A stretch of DNA of 64,000 nucleotides from positions 129,167,960 to 129,231,959 of the forward strand of contig NC_058337.1 in NCBI RefSeq assembly GCF_905475395.1, read 5' to 3'. Position numbers and translations under genes: made by a program. This DNA is from Chrysoperla carnea (taxonomy: Eukaryota; Arthropoda; Insecta; Neuroptera; Chrysopidae). The notes under the pieces are model-generated. The model searched no databases. It was not told the DNA's origin and worked only from the letters and a program-made list of their open reading frames with translations. The first letter of the stretch is position 1; each line of letters starts with the position of its first letter. Shown here piece by piece: positions 12,915 through 25,382 of this stretch.

Positions 12915-13700
12915 ATCATATAACAATAGAATGGACAACAAAACGAAAATATATATAGAAAAAACTTGTGATTTGTTAGGGGAAAAAGCGATAGAAAATA
13001 ATTCTAGATCGTATGATGTACAAATTGGAGAAAACTATACTCATTATTTATATAGATATGATATTTTCTTACACATTATTATAATATTCGCATACAGGGT
13101 AAACGTGAAAAGCATGATAAGTTTGCGAAAAACGGAAATTTTCTCATATCGACGACGTTGAAAAGGTCCGAAATTGAAACTGGTATTATTTTTAGGTACT
13201 ACATTTCTTCATCTAAAAAAGTTTAAAGAAACATGATAACTGGAAGTTGCAACTCGCCAACTGGCGATAATAATTCGTACTGATTAAAATCAGAGGCAGA
13301 CCCGAATTCAGTAGTTACAATTGCGACTACCAGATGGCAATACTTGTATTTACCATTTTTTAAAGACAATAAAAATATTCAAATTTAAATAAGATAAATC
13401 AACTCAACTGGCGATAAAAATTTATACCATTACAGAGGAAGTGGACCGCTTTTTCAGAAGAACCAAATGAGACAACCTGATTACTTACCATTTATCAATA
13501 GTTGAACTAGAAATGTTGCCGCAAAACACAAATGTTTCGTTTCTAAAGCTTAAAAATTACACGACGAGACTACTCCACGATTTGTATTTTATTCCAGAGA
13601 AAAGAAAGATCGATCATTAAGTCTGGTGAGACCTTGATATGTGTGCAAATTTTCAACGTAATCGGACAAATAGAAGTAAAGTGAAACGGCAACCAAAATA
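12915..13700. other. Non-coding stretch
   Basis: No supported gene. A short direct repeat (CAACTCGCCAACTGGCGATA and CAACTCAACTGGCGATAA) occurs near 13247 and 13401. Confidence 0.45.
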
Positions 13701-13709
13701 TTGGATTTA

Positions 13710-14072
13710 AAAATTGCTTTCTGTGAAACTTTTTCTAACGCACCCTAAAATGTTCTTTGTATCATTCTTATCAAAAGCTCTCACGGCCACAAAAATTATT
13801 AACGAGTAGTTTTCGATTTACGGACGATCAAAACTTCATGTATATTATATTTATAGTTCCTACTACCTATCTGACTACGAAAACGGCTTTATGTGAAACT
13901 TTTTCAAACTGCCTCCAAAATTTTCTTCTGATCCTTCTGAACAAAAGCTCTTACTTTCGAGCTTTATAAGTATAATTTATGTGTAGCTTTAATTGCCCGT
14001 AACTTGAAAACTACTAACGAACGTTCCGAGGAACATTTTGGAGGCGGTTTGAAAAAATTTCACCGAAAGCCA
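13710..14072. repeat. Direct and inverted repeat cluster
   Basis: The motif TGTGAAACTTTTTC with a following CCTCCAAAA/CCCTAAAAT block occurs near 13720 and 13890 in direct orientation. It occurs again at 14028-14071 in reverse (TTTTGGAGGCGGTTTGAAAA), giving a hairpin of about 40-bp arms (13885-13925 and 14028-14071). It is probably a decayed foldback element. Confidence 0.6.
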
Positions 14073-15096
14073 TTTGCTTATCAAATATTGCGAGGTCCTT
14101 TGACATTTTTAAAGATTGTATTACATTCTTTGATAGTTACAAGTGAAGTTGTATTATGAAAAGAATTCTTTAAATATCTTGCATATATTTCAGACGAGCA
14201 TCCGGTATCAGCTATGTTGAACAGATTGAAACAGATTGAGTATTGAAATAATATGAAATATAATAGCCTTAAAGGTTTTATTATTATTTTCTTTTATTTT
14301 TTATTTAAAAACTTTCAATATGTATAAAATATATACTTTTTTAATAATCTCTTTTTTTTCAAATATTTTTCTTTTTAAAACCAAACTATTATATATTTTA
14401 TACATTCCCTGAATGTCTTCAGGTGAAGTTTCGTATTCGCATATGCCTCGGGATTAATATTTAATTTTTTTTTTTTTTATGTAATGTACAATCGATAATA
14501 TGTGCTGGTCGGTGATGTAAGATATGAAAAATGTAAATTAGTTTTTCCAACTCTATCTAGCTTCATAGCATCGGGACATAATAACAGTTTGATAATGAAT
14601 TCTTGATATTTCAGAAATATTTATCTTTCTGTGTCAAAAACTCGATTGCTAATTTATCATAGCATGCGTATAATAATAGAAAGATTTTGTTTTTTATGTT
14701 TAAAATCAATGGACAGAGAATGTTCAAGAATCGTTTTATGTATACAATGATTACGGTAACAGAATTTGGTTTTATCAAATTAGTTACATTAAAAAAATGT
14801 TTATTTTACACCAAAATAAATTCTGTTTTTATTAACTGAATATAGATGAAACTATATATAGGTGTATATATTGTCTGTAGCAGAAAAAACCGCTGTTGCA
14901 TATAACGAGTTGCTATTATAGAGAATAATTATAAAATTAAAACAAAACAATAGACCATTATGTTATGTATTTAACAAAAATAAACATTAATCTCAATTTG
15001 AAACATACGTGGATTATGAGTGGAAACTTATACAGAATGTTCATTAAATTTTTGGAGTGAATTGTAAAAAATATTGTTTGTAAAACATAAAGTGAA

Positions 15097-15790
15097 AAAA
15101 TTTGATTTTTTTGATAACACAGGCAAATTTGATCCAATTTTATTGGAATCCACAAAAAACAAGTCTTTCTTTTCAGCTGTGATGTCAGTTTTTCGCTAGC
15201 TCTCACGTATGTGCTTAATTCCGGGACCAGAACTTTACATTCTTGAAACCTATCAGGGCTAGGTTAATTTTGATCATAAATTGGAAAAATATGACCCAAA
15301 TTTAGTAGGATTACATACTTGATTTATCAAAATTGGAAAAAAATTTAGATGTGATAGAGCAAAAATAAATTTTTTGGATTCTGATGACGTCATAAAGTTG
15401 AAAAATTCAATTTTTTTGATAACACAGGCAATTTTGATCTGATCTTATTGGAATTTTTCTTGCAACCCACTAATTTCGAGTCATTCTTTTCAGCTGTGAT
15501 GTCAGTTTTTTGCTAGATATCACTTATATGCTTAATTCCGGGACCAAGGCTCCACATTCTTGAAATCTATTAGAGCTAGGTGAATTTTGATCACAAATTT
15601 GAAAAATGTGACCCAAATTTAGTAAGATTACATACTTGGCTTATCAAAATTGGATAAAATTTGGATTTGATAGAGAAAAATTAAAATTATTAGATTCTGA
15701 TGACGTCATAAAGTAAAAAATTCGATTTTTTTGATAAAACAGGCAAATTTGATCCGATCTTATTGGAATTTTTTTTGCAATCCATTATTT
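15097..15790. repeat. Tandem array of about 310-bp units (2.3 copies)
   Basis: The block TTTTTTGATAACACAGGCAA recurs with TTGATAA starting at 15111, 15416 and 15731, giving spacings of 305 and 315. Each full unit also carries CTTTTCAGCTGTGATGTCAG, CTTAATTCCGGGACCA and ATTCTGATGACGTCATAAAG. The last holds a TGACGTCA palindrome. No coding capacity is visible. Confidence 0.85.
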
Positions 15791-16249
15791 TCGGTTACAA
15801 TTATCTTATAATTTTACGAGTAGCGTTAAATGTAAGTGAAAATTTCATGATTACTGACCTGTCAAATATCCTCACAAGACTTTACCTGATTCTACAGATC
15901 ATTAGATACCGGTAGCACTGACGTTTATTTATTGCTTTTAATTTTAAATAATTGCAACCATAATGTTTTTGAAACTGTCTGTATATATGTTAAATGGTGA
16001 AAAAAAAAACCTGTTACCTTACAATATATAGCATAAAATATACGTCGAGGAAAATATTTATTTTAATTTGTTATTGTCTGTATTTTGCATAAACCTAACA
16101 AAATATTTCAAAAAATAAAAATAGAAAATATGTGTATACCAATCTATTTGAAAAATGTTTCACAGAATTTTTATATCGAATTATGTATCTTAATAATATT
16201 ATCACAATGTAAACAAGTGAATATGTTTGGGGAATAATTCCGAATTCCG

Positions 16250-16947
16250 ATGTCTTTTGAATATCATATTTTAGAAAAAGTATTTATTTTGTATTACCAC
16301 CGACAACCAAGCAGCGTAAAAATCCTTCAGCTAAGTCTACCTTACCTCAAAGGTAGCACCGGACTGTCGAACGTCCTTAAAAGAGCTGGCGACATGAATG
16401 TAAACCTGGTACCTGGAATAGAGACATTCCGAGAAATTGTGAAGCCGGCAAGCTTGCTTGAAATGGCACAATGTTGCCGGACACGAGTATCAATTGATTC
16501 CATTTGCGAACTACAAGTTGCTCTTCAAAGACAATATCATAAAAAAAGCTCAACCTTAGATGGAGAGAGGAACGTACTTGTGGTACGACAAGACAGATAT
16601 GATCTGAGTACAATCGTAGGCGTTCCGAAGATCTTATATCACTGTCAAAGGCCTCTATTACCCTGTCAGCTGTCACAGTGAGGAGTAGGAGGAAACGATG
16701 TCTCCTTTTCTCTGTCACTTCCCAGTTCTTGCCACGAGGAGGTGGACTTACTTGAGTCAACCTTACGTTGACGATCTCTCCAATCAGAAGTCCGTTGAAG
16801 TCAAAGGACTCCTGCTGTTTTTAAACAGCTCCAAATGGATCATGCTGTAGTAGCCGCGGATGTGCCAGTCCTTTTTTTGGTATCCCAACGGATCCTATTA
16901 TCTAAGTGTGTTACACCTCAGAACAGCCACTCTAACCTAACCTAAAT
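16250..16947. mobile_element. GC-richer island, unclassified element fragment
   Basis: Base composition is clearly GC-richer than on either side. Overlapping open frames run on both strands (16250-16681 plus and 16377-16760 minus). Neither translation shows a domain I recognise. The right edge reads CAGCCACTCTAACCTAACCT, resembling the CAGCCAATATAACCTAACCT edge of the repeat at 61268-61372. It is most likely a piece of a larger mobile element, and which strand was coding is not clear. Confidence 0.5.
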
Positions 16948-17715
16948 TATTAGAGATCGTACTTTCTAATTCTATTGCGCATTATTGTATAGCCGATGAA
17001 ATTACATAATTTTTTTTTTCGTGGAAACTCACAAGTAACGGATATATATCCCACTTACATGAAATCATAATAAAGAATCAAACCCATTTGTAGAAGAATA
17101 TATTATCAATGATAATGTTTGCTGATGGACATCGGGACTATGGGTGAAGGTCTGTATTTAAAATTTGCTGACATTCCAAAATATTTCTGTATCATAAAAA
17201 TGTTTTTATTTAAATGTATTTTTATGTAATATTTATACAAAAATTTCTATGTTGAATTTCTATGTACACGGGAAAATTCTAGGTAAGGTTTAAATTCGAA
17301 TTCCTGTAAATATGCAGATGATTTAGGTATTCAATTCTAAGTATTGACGAAAAAATAGTTTTCACTGAGTGTTTGCATAGAAATTAAATTAAATTGTTAT
17401 GTAATTAATACATGGATTGTCGAGGGACTTTGTCTAAATAAATACGAAAGGAAGTAAATGTTTACATAAATAATTAAGTAAGCATTCGCTTGAAATAATC
17501 GAATAATTTATTTTTGTCTAAATAATAGGTTGGTATCAACGTTGAAAATGTCAAAGTTGATTTCAGGATGCCAATATTTTGGAAATTTTTTTATAATTGT
17601 TTTACGTATTTTCGAAAAAAATTATTAAAGTAGATGATTTTAAAATCATTTATTAGTATAGTTGACAGAGAACATAGTAGATGTAGGAGACATCTAAATC
17701 TACCTCACGATGCTT

Positions 17716-18190
17716 GCAACCCCATTAAAACCAGCCCTAGAAGTGACATAAAAATTTTAAAATATTCTAAATTTCATATCGGAAACCGTGTTTTGGTTTG
17801 AATGGAGTTGCAACCATGTTTAGCTACTTTCTGAACTTGAATTTATGATAAGCGGCCCCGAAAACAACCGAGAAACGATTTCCAAGGTGAAATTGAGAAT
17901 TTTTTCATTCATTTAGGGGTCACTTCAAGGTGTGATTTTAATGGGGTTTTTTAACATTGCCACTTCTACGGGTGGTTTTAATGGGGATGGAACGATATTC
18001 AGTTCCTTTTTGCCCTCGAATTCATGTTCAACGACTACGAAAAATGCTGAGAGACAATTTTTGAGGTGAAACAAAATTCCAGGGGCAGTTTTGGGGAATG
18101 CAACCATCCTCAGTTGCTTTTTGATTCCGGATTCGTGAACAGCAATTCCAAAACCCTTCAAGGAACAGTTTTTGAAGTAAAATTTTGATT
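17716..18190. repeat. Foldback/direct repeat block (TTTTAATGGGGTT motif)
   Basis: AACCCCATTAAAACCAGCCC at about 17718 is complementary to two direct copies further right, GTGATTTTAATGGGGTTTT (about 17930) and GGTGGTTTTAATGGGGATG (about 17970). CACTTC sits beside each. A later region repeats the CAACCAT...AGTTGCTTTTTGATTC theme. The 17925-18236 minus frame lies within this repeat and is not a gene. Confidence 0.5.
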
Positions 18191-18756
18191 TTAATAAATT
18201 TTTAATTTTACTAACACGCATCCCGCGTAACGGCAATTCTATATCTCACTATGTTTTTAACCGACTTCAAACCAAAAAAAGGAGGTTCTCAATTCGACTG
18301 TATTTTTTTTTTTTTTTTTTGTAATATCCATTTTTCATAACCAACATATTAACCCAATTTTTTGTAGTTTTTTTTTTTTTGCTATGAAAATTTGAAATGA
18401 AATTTCGTTGTACCTTAATATAGAATCAATATAATATTGATTAAATTTGCACCAAATAGTAACAACAACAACCCCTTTCAAAAATAAATTGATTTGCTGA
18501 TAGAAACTAGAAGGTGTGTAGAATAAAAATGTGTATAAGTTTTAAATTTAATTCGAATTTCGTTTACTCTTGATAATTCAATAGAGCTTTAATGTATAGG
18601 TACATGTGTACTAGTATGTCCAGCAAATATCCTACCAAACGTTTTACGAACATAGCCGTGCCGCACTTACGAATTTTAATGACTTAATTTTTCAATCCAC
18701 GATAATGATAAAACTTTCTGAAAATTTTGAAGCCAAATTCCTTTTCTCCTTTCATG

Positions 18757-19100
18757 TTTAAGGTAGTACGAGCGTCAAGACAAGTTTAGACTTGTGGTTG
18801 AAACTATTTGTATCTTATATTCAACTTTGACGATAAATTTTGGTATAACTTCATGAATATAAACGAAAAATAAGAATACAATTTTTCGATATCGGCTTTG
18901 CTTTGCGAAATATTGAAAGCTAAATAATTAAGCAAAATTTGCAATTTTCGATATTTGGAAAATTACTCCAGATATCGAAAAGTTGTATTCTTACTTTTCG
19001 TCTTATATTGTGAAGTTATAACATAATTCACTATCAAAATTAAAAAAAGATATATTTTTTAAAGCTTGTGTCCCCACCACCGTGCTCATACATCCTTAAT
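18757..19100. mobile_element. Palindromic foldback element with TTAA-flanked ends
   Basis: The whole element of about 344 bp is self-complementary. The ends are TTTAAGGTAGTACGAGCG and CGTGCTCATACATCCTTAA. The inner arms at 18846-18893 and 18971-19018 are the best matched. Both ends coincide with TTAA or near-TTAA, as in elements that duplicate TTAA. No transposase is seen. A diverged copy lies at 436-745, and an end fragment (TTAAGGATGTATGAGCA) near 33106. Confidence 0.7.
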
Positions 19101-19912
19101 TAGTCGGGATCAACAGTTTTTTTTTCTTTTCTATAATTATTCATCTATTTTCCCATATGACCAATGTCAAATATGCCTACTTTTGGAGTCATCAAGCCTT
19201 TTTCCAGAACAGCCTTTCCGCTCTTACATGCTTAAAAAATTCAGTGCAAAGTGACTGATAAGTATGTCTCCCCGTAATTATTTCAACTTTAGGTATTTAT
19301 ACCTTTTCTTTTGATGGGGGCTATAAGATCTAGTCTTAGTAAAAAACTGCAGACAGGTCGATATTTGAGTGGAATTTAAATCTTGATGCAGCCTTTTTCG
19401 AATTGATTTTCCCCGTAAATCTTCCGTACCTTATAATTTTACCTGCCCCAATTACATGTTTCTTAAAACAGTCCGGAAAATCAATTCTTATCTAAAATCA
19501 CGATTTAATTCAAACATAAATCCCTAGTGTATATATTTGTATGTTTATATACCTATCCTGTGAATGCCTCCACTATAGTTTCTCTCATCATTCTTTCTCT
19601 CTCTGTCAATCTATCTAAATGTAATTAATATTCTGAATAGGTACAGTATTTAATCAGGTAGGCAAAACAAAAAATTAACTTTATTTTTATTGATAGTTCA
19701 TTTCATTTTGATTATATTCTTGTGTTTCTGTTCATTATTCTATATATACAGCTTCTAATACACATGCCACCTTATTAATTGAAAGATAAAATCAAATAAA
19801 ATAAATTAAAAAAACTGACTGAGGTAATTGTTGAACACCCTATACTAGTCTAAGATTCGAATTATTCTCGACCTTCACCCATCTGCTTACCGAATTAAAT
19901 TTATTTAAAAAA

Positions 19913-20423
19913 AACAAGTGAAAACCAACAATCGACACATTCACACATTCATAACTGATATACCCATATAATACATACTATACAATTTGCGCATAATTTG
20001 CGCGTTCACGGGTAAAAAGTGATGTTTACGAAAAAATATTTCAAACAGAAGTTGTTTATTTTTTTATAAGGACCATTTTTTACATTAAAACTTTTGTTTA
20101 ATCTTTAACGGTTTACAAGATGAGTCCTACGGACCCAAGACCCAATTGACCAACGTTGATCATTTACGAACTTGACCTCCCTTTTTACGTCCTCAGCACG
20201 CTATAAATATTTCAGCTTCATATCTTTTTTCGTTTTTGAGTAACTGCGATGACAGAGGGACAGACAGACGACAGACGACAGGCAGACAACCGGAAATGAA
20301 CTAATTAGGTGATTTTATGAACACCTATGCCAAAAATTTTTTGCTTAGCATCAATATTTTTAAGCGTTACAAACTTGGGACTAAACTTAATATACCTTGC
20401 ATATTACATATATGCATGGCATA
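19913..20423 (+). mobile_element. Family-1 GTCY/hairpin element, copy D
   Basis: The core, GACAGACGACAGGCAGACAA-type microsatellite (about 20252-20288) and terminal palindrome (20391-20423) are present. The 5' part is rearranged. A fragment resembling the normal 5' end (ACTGACTGAGGTAATTGTTG) sits about 100 bases upstream at 19813, before the main copy starts with AACAAGTGAAAACC. Confidence 0.82.
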
Positions 20424-22140
20424 AGAATTTAAAATGTTAACAAATATGCCTGCAATGCTTTGCTTAAAAAAATGTGCTTAAGGCTACTTTAAGTGGAAAT
20501 AAAAAGTGTAAAATTTCATTGACTTGCATATCTAATAAATATGGTCTATTCGAAAGTAAAAGCCAAAAAGAATCTACAGCAGCTGAATTGTTTGCCTCTA
20601 TTCTAATACCCCTTTAATATTATACCACGGATTTGGTATGAAATTAACGCTATCTGAAAATTTCCCACCTCATATCTTTTATAGTTTTGAAGAAAATTTT
20701 CTATTCCGTTTACGAAATATAAGGTTAAAAATTCACCGGTTAAAATAAAACAGTGAATTGTGTCATTTTCATCTATAGGTAGGTATTCACAATGATATTT
20801 GTTGTTAAAATTCATTCGCCCTATTGAATTTTCAATATGTGTGTCACACTGAATGGCAACAAAATGATAACAATGATTTCTTTCTTTTCATACGTACAGG
20901 ATGTAAAAAGGGAAGAAAAATATAAAAATAAGATATTGAAAGAAGTATGCCTCTTTTACAAATATTTTAACATTTTATAAATTGTATTACGAATATGTAA
21001 TACAAACTCGCCCCGTGGGAAATTTTTCAGTGCCTGTATCCGTGACTAAAAACAGACTAAGGAATTAATATTATAAGTGAATAACTTACTTTTTTTTTAT
21101 TTAGATGCAATTTTATTACAGACATGATATACAAATTACATGATGAACAAAATTAAATGTCAATATTCTTTCTCTAGCCTGTTTTTTCCTAAGCGGTACA
21201 TTTTTAGATCTTCAGCCTATTTTTCATCATTAGCCAGCACGATAAGCTTTAAAATGACGGGTAAATGATGGAATTCCATAATACCCAGAAAAATACAGAC
21301 TAGAAAAATAATATATTAGATATTTCTCTAGCCTGTTTAAAATATAATATACTGTTAGAACTAGAAAGATTTTGGAGAGTTTATTTTAGGTCACTGGAAT
21401 TTGGAATGTTTATTGACTTATTGGACTTACGAAGGAATGAAGTACGTCTTACATCTTAGAACAGTTGCGTTAATTAAGGTGACATGCATGTGAATTTTTA
21501 TTCGAAAAATTATTATTAAGTAAAGTAAACTTAAAATGGTTTGGAAATCAGTAAATCTCGCACCATTTTTCGAGGTTGTGAACTAGTAAATGCAGTAAAT
21601 GTAACCTCTCTCAGGGGAAAAATCTATTTCATCTTATTTCAACTTATTTTAATAAGAATAAAAATATCCTAAATCCGACCATCTTGAAGTCAACTTTTTT
21701 ATATCTTTGTTACCTCATATAATTTATGTCTTTGTTACCTCATTTCACACTGTATATAATAGATATGCATACGAGTTTATGTATATTCCCTTTTATAAAA
21801 TTTTTTTCTAAACTCATCGGTGATGAATGAGGACCTATGATATTCATGTATAACTTAGAACTACTCTTCTAACATAAAAATAGAGAAAAAAAATTCGAAA
21901 CCCTTAAATTCTCTCTGATATAATAAGGATATCACAGTGTAACATCAAATATGCAATTTAGATAAGGAATATATTATTTTTATTTTACAAAAAACGACGT
22001 CAGACTTTTTCTTGTTACATTCTCTGGTTGGTTTTCTGGAATTACACATCATTGATTTCACTTTACTGATGTTTATTGTTTCTTTTTTGTCGTTTGCTGA
22101 ACTAAGCGATTTTCAAGATATAACCTCGTAAAATATTCTT
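20424..22140. other. Non-coding stretch
   Basis: I see no gene or repeat shared with the rest of the window, only AT-rich sequence. Confidence 0.5.
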
Positions 22141-22142
22141 AT

Positions 22143-23680
22143 TAGAAACAATTTCGCAATAGTCTATCATTTTTTGCTGAAAAGCTCAAATATATTTAAC
22201 AAAAACACGATTACGTTTTATTCAATTGCCTACAGAGTAGATGCAAACTATTGCCATAGACATCAATGCGAACAGAACAGACATCAAAAAAACAATTTTA
22301 GATTTTTGCCAAATATGTTGAGTTCTCAAAACAGATGCGATTTTTACCCAGTTTCCTAAATACATTCTTTTTTATCGCGACTGTACAGGTACGCTTCATC
22401 TGAAGAAATTTTATTGTGTATTCAGCTTAAGAAGCGCAATAATTTAATCACAATTTAGTATTAATAAATCACAATTCAGTTCAAGAAGCTTTCGAAAAAA
22501 ATTGAAAGCTTATTATACTCACGTATTTCGACTAAAGTGTAGTCATCATCAGTATGAATTAACTGATTGTAATTCATACTGATGAAAACTTCTTGGCAGT
22601 CGAAATATTTATTTATATAATACAAAAAATTGATTTAGGAAATTGAAGAAAAAATTGGAATTGAATTCGAAATATCTTAGAGTTAGTATTACCTTTGAGA
22701 ATACTTCTCAAAATAGTGTTTGGAATAAAAGTTCGGCTCTATCCCTTACAGTTTTTCCTTCAACAGTTTTCATTTTTATCTAACAAACTGCTAGAGATAA
22801 AACAAAACTAATAAATAACAGAAATGCTTAATACACGGAAAATGTTTTTCGAAAACTCAATGGTTTTGAAACAAATACAAATATCCTTAAAATTTCAAGA
22901 AAATTATCGTAAAGTCGACCTGAAATATTTTAATTTAAAGAGGTTATTTTATACATAAAGAAATTTAATTTTTTTTTTTTAAATTTGACATCTTTCTTAT
23001 TAGAAACAATTTCTCGAAAGGGAGTGCCTGTCATTTTTTGCTTAAAAGCTCAGATATTTTAATCAGGAAAACGTTTTTTTATATTGCCTACAGAGTGGAT
23101 ACGAGCAAATAGTCATTGAACAAGCGTGGAGAAGGCCTTCTACGGATTTACAGAACAGACATAAAGAACACAATTTTAAATTTTTGCTGAATCTGTTGAG
23201 TTCTTACAAACAGCTACGATTTTTTCCTCAATATCCTGGATCAATTGTTTTTATCGAGGAAATTGCAGAGGAACATTTCATCTGAAAAAAACCTAATGTG
23301 TATTCAGCTCTATATACGTATTTCGACTACTATGCAGTAATCATCAGTATGAATTAGCTAATAAATAGTGTATGTTACTTGTTGCTAATTTGGTGACGTT
23401 CTGCACCGAGTTCTTAGCTAATTCATACTGATGATGACTACATGGTACACGAATTACGTAGTTATATAACGCAAAAATTGAGGAAAAAATGAAATTCAAT
23501 TCGAAATATCCTAGAATTTACATTTGATAATACTTGTCTACTAATACAGTGTGTTTAACTGCTGGAGATAACTTTCAAGAAAATAATCGTAAAATCGACC
23601 TGAAATATTTTAATTTAAAGAGGTTATTTTATACATAAAGAAATTTAAATTTTTTTTTAAAATTTGACAACTTAGTGAAA
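22143..23680. repeat. Diverged direct duplication (two units of about 0.7-0.85 kb)
   Basis: Unit 1 (22143-22990) and unit 2 (23001-23680) share, in order, TTAGAAACAATTT, CATTTTTTGCT, TTGCCTACAGAGT, TTGAGTTCT, TGTGTATTCAGCT and GACCTGAAATATTTTAATTT. Each unit contains a CATCAGTATGAATTA inverted repeat. In unit 2 the arms fall at about 23338-23366 and 23412-23446. Unit 1 has about 180 extra bases. This may be two copies of one old element in tandem. Confidence 0.7.
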
Positions 23681-24169
23681 AAAATTTGAATAATAAACAT
23701 AAGTGCCTACCAGGGAGAATGTTTGTTTTTGGCAGGTATTGTTACGAAAAAGTATTAGGCGCATAATAAAATAATGATATTTAAGTGAAAGGTATAATAC
23801 AAAAAATTTAAAAAAAAATAATAAAATTACAGTTTAACTGTATAATAACTTTTCTAGACAAAACGAAAATCAACAAATCTAAAGGAATTTGTTGGATTTC
23901 TGAATTAGAATAATGAATCAAACTTAGTGTGCGATCATGAATTTTCGTGCATATGAAGATATCAATTCAAAGTACGGCCGAAAGCCCAAAATTCGAAAAC
24001 TAAAGTTTCTAGGTAGGGCTTTCTCATCATTAAGATTGTTACTCCTGTATTCTTATTCTCCTTTTTACTTTCAGCCGAAATGTGGCCAAAAGGAAAGTAT
24101 TAGCTAATGAATAAAACAAAAATTCATCTGCTACTATCTGCTACTTGAATTTAATATTTAACTCCATGG

Positions 24170-24495
24170 GGTGGTCGAGAAGGGGTCAAAGGTGTAAATT
24201 TCCGTAAATTTGACATAAAATTTGTAATCAGCGACTTCAAAAACCTCCCGGGATTCAATTTTGAAGTGAATTATTTAAATTTTCGAATTTTGTTGCAGAA
24301 AATGATCGATAAGGAGTAAATTTTCGTACGTTTTATATAACATTTAAAATCAGCGACCGAAAAACCCTCGAAAACGATATGTTACTTGATTATAATTAAT
24401 AAAGAATGATATTTTACCCCACAGGGTGGTTGATAAAGGATGAAGGGAGTAAATTTCCATAAACTTGCCATAAAATTTGTAATCAGTGACCACAA
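24170..24495. repeat. Tandem array of about 125-bp units
   Basis: Three units carry GTAAATTT(C/T)C(G/A)TA... followed by ...AAAAT(T)TGTAATCAG(C/T)GAC, at about 24170-24235, 24303-24365 and 24424-24490. The first and third also share ACTCC/ACCCCACAGGGTGGTTGA-type starts. No coding capacity is visible. Confidence 0.7.
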
Positions 24496-24584
24496 AACGC
24501 ATGTGCAGAATTCATGAACGAACGGTTGACGCGAGTGCTGACTGGTTAAACGTGATATTTCTATTTTTGGCAGATATGTGATAT

Positions 24585-25369
24585 AATAATAATAATAAGC
24601 TTTATTGATATAAATTAATAAAATTTGAATCAAACAAAGTTCAAACTTAAATAACAAATCCTGACAAAAAGTTAAAGAAAAAAAAAAGAAAAAAAATTAA
24701 GAAAGCAATAATACTAGTAATAATAACAGAAATAATAATATAATAATCGTATAACTAAAAAGTTAGAAAAAATACAAAGATGCAAAGTAAACAGTTTACA
24801 CAAGAAAATTTTTTCTTTTTTCCAAAAACCCACTTATAAATTTACAAACTTTCACACACATAGACGGATCTCTCACATTTAAAATATTGTCAACTGTATC
24901 ACCCAATACACGTATAATATGGTCTCGCATTACTAAGTCAACTCCCGCACAGTCTAAGAGAAGATGATGACCTGACTCGCACCCATTGCACAAAACACAC
25001 ACACGTTCTCCATCTCTCTTCGCCTTGTTTTCCCAAGCAAATCTTCCGAGTCTAAAATTTGTTAATACTCTTCTCAAACTCCTATCATCTAACATTTTTA
25101 AATATGGGGCTCCATTATCAAATTTTCCTATTATATTAAAGGTTTGTAGAGACCTTTTGCTTGCAACACTTTTCAGCATATTATCTCTATAAAAATCTTC
25201 CACACGAGCTTTTACTCGTTTTTTCCATTGGATATAATCCACATTGCTCCCAACGTGAAGTATGCCTTCATCCACTAACTTTCTAGCACAGTCATTCATT
25301 TGTATGTAATTAATACAATTTTTAGCGCTTTCTTTTTGTATCAGCCTACCTTCATATGTGATATGTGAT
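24585..25369 (-). mobile_element. 5'-truncated non-LTR retrotransposon (LINE) insertion
   Basis: This minus-strand insertion holds the end of a reverse-transcriptase ORF, about 210 bp of 3' UTR and a TTATTATTAT-type tail at 24585-24597. It is flanked by 13-bp direct repeats AGATATGTGATAT at 24572-24584 and 25370-25382, which I read as the target-site duplication. The region next to the right repeat has extra ATATGTGATA copies, so the exact 5' junction is uncertain by a few bases. Confidence 0.85.
24796..25369 (-). pseudogene. LINE ORF2 C-terminus (partial)
   Basis: The minus-strand frame stays open from the 5' truncation point to a stop at 24796, about 190 codons. The part after the first ATG (25299) is 167 residues. 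The key motif CVLCNGCESGHHLLLDC gives C-x2-C-x7-H-x4-C, the zinc-knuckle-like motif found near the end of ORF2 in several endonuclease-bearing LINE clades. Upstream residues such as KRSLQTFNIIGKFDNGAPY and LRRVLTNFRLGRFAWENKAK fit that C-terminal region. The reverse-transcriptase and endonuclease domains are missing, so it is a dead copy. Its clade cannot be assigned by eye. Confidence 0.78.
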
Positions 25370-25382
25370 AGATATGTGATAT

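Noticed and set aside
16250..16760. The two long overlapping frames as host genes
   Set aside because: They lie on opposite strands of the same GC-rich repeat-like island, and neither shows a domain; long frames are expected where GC is high.
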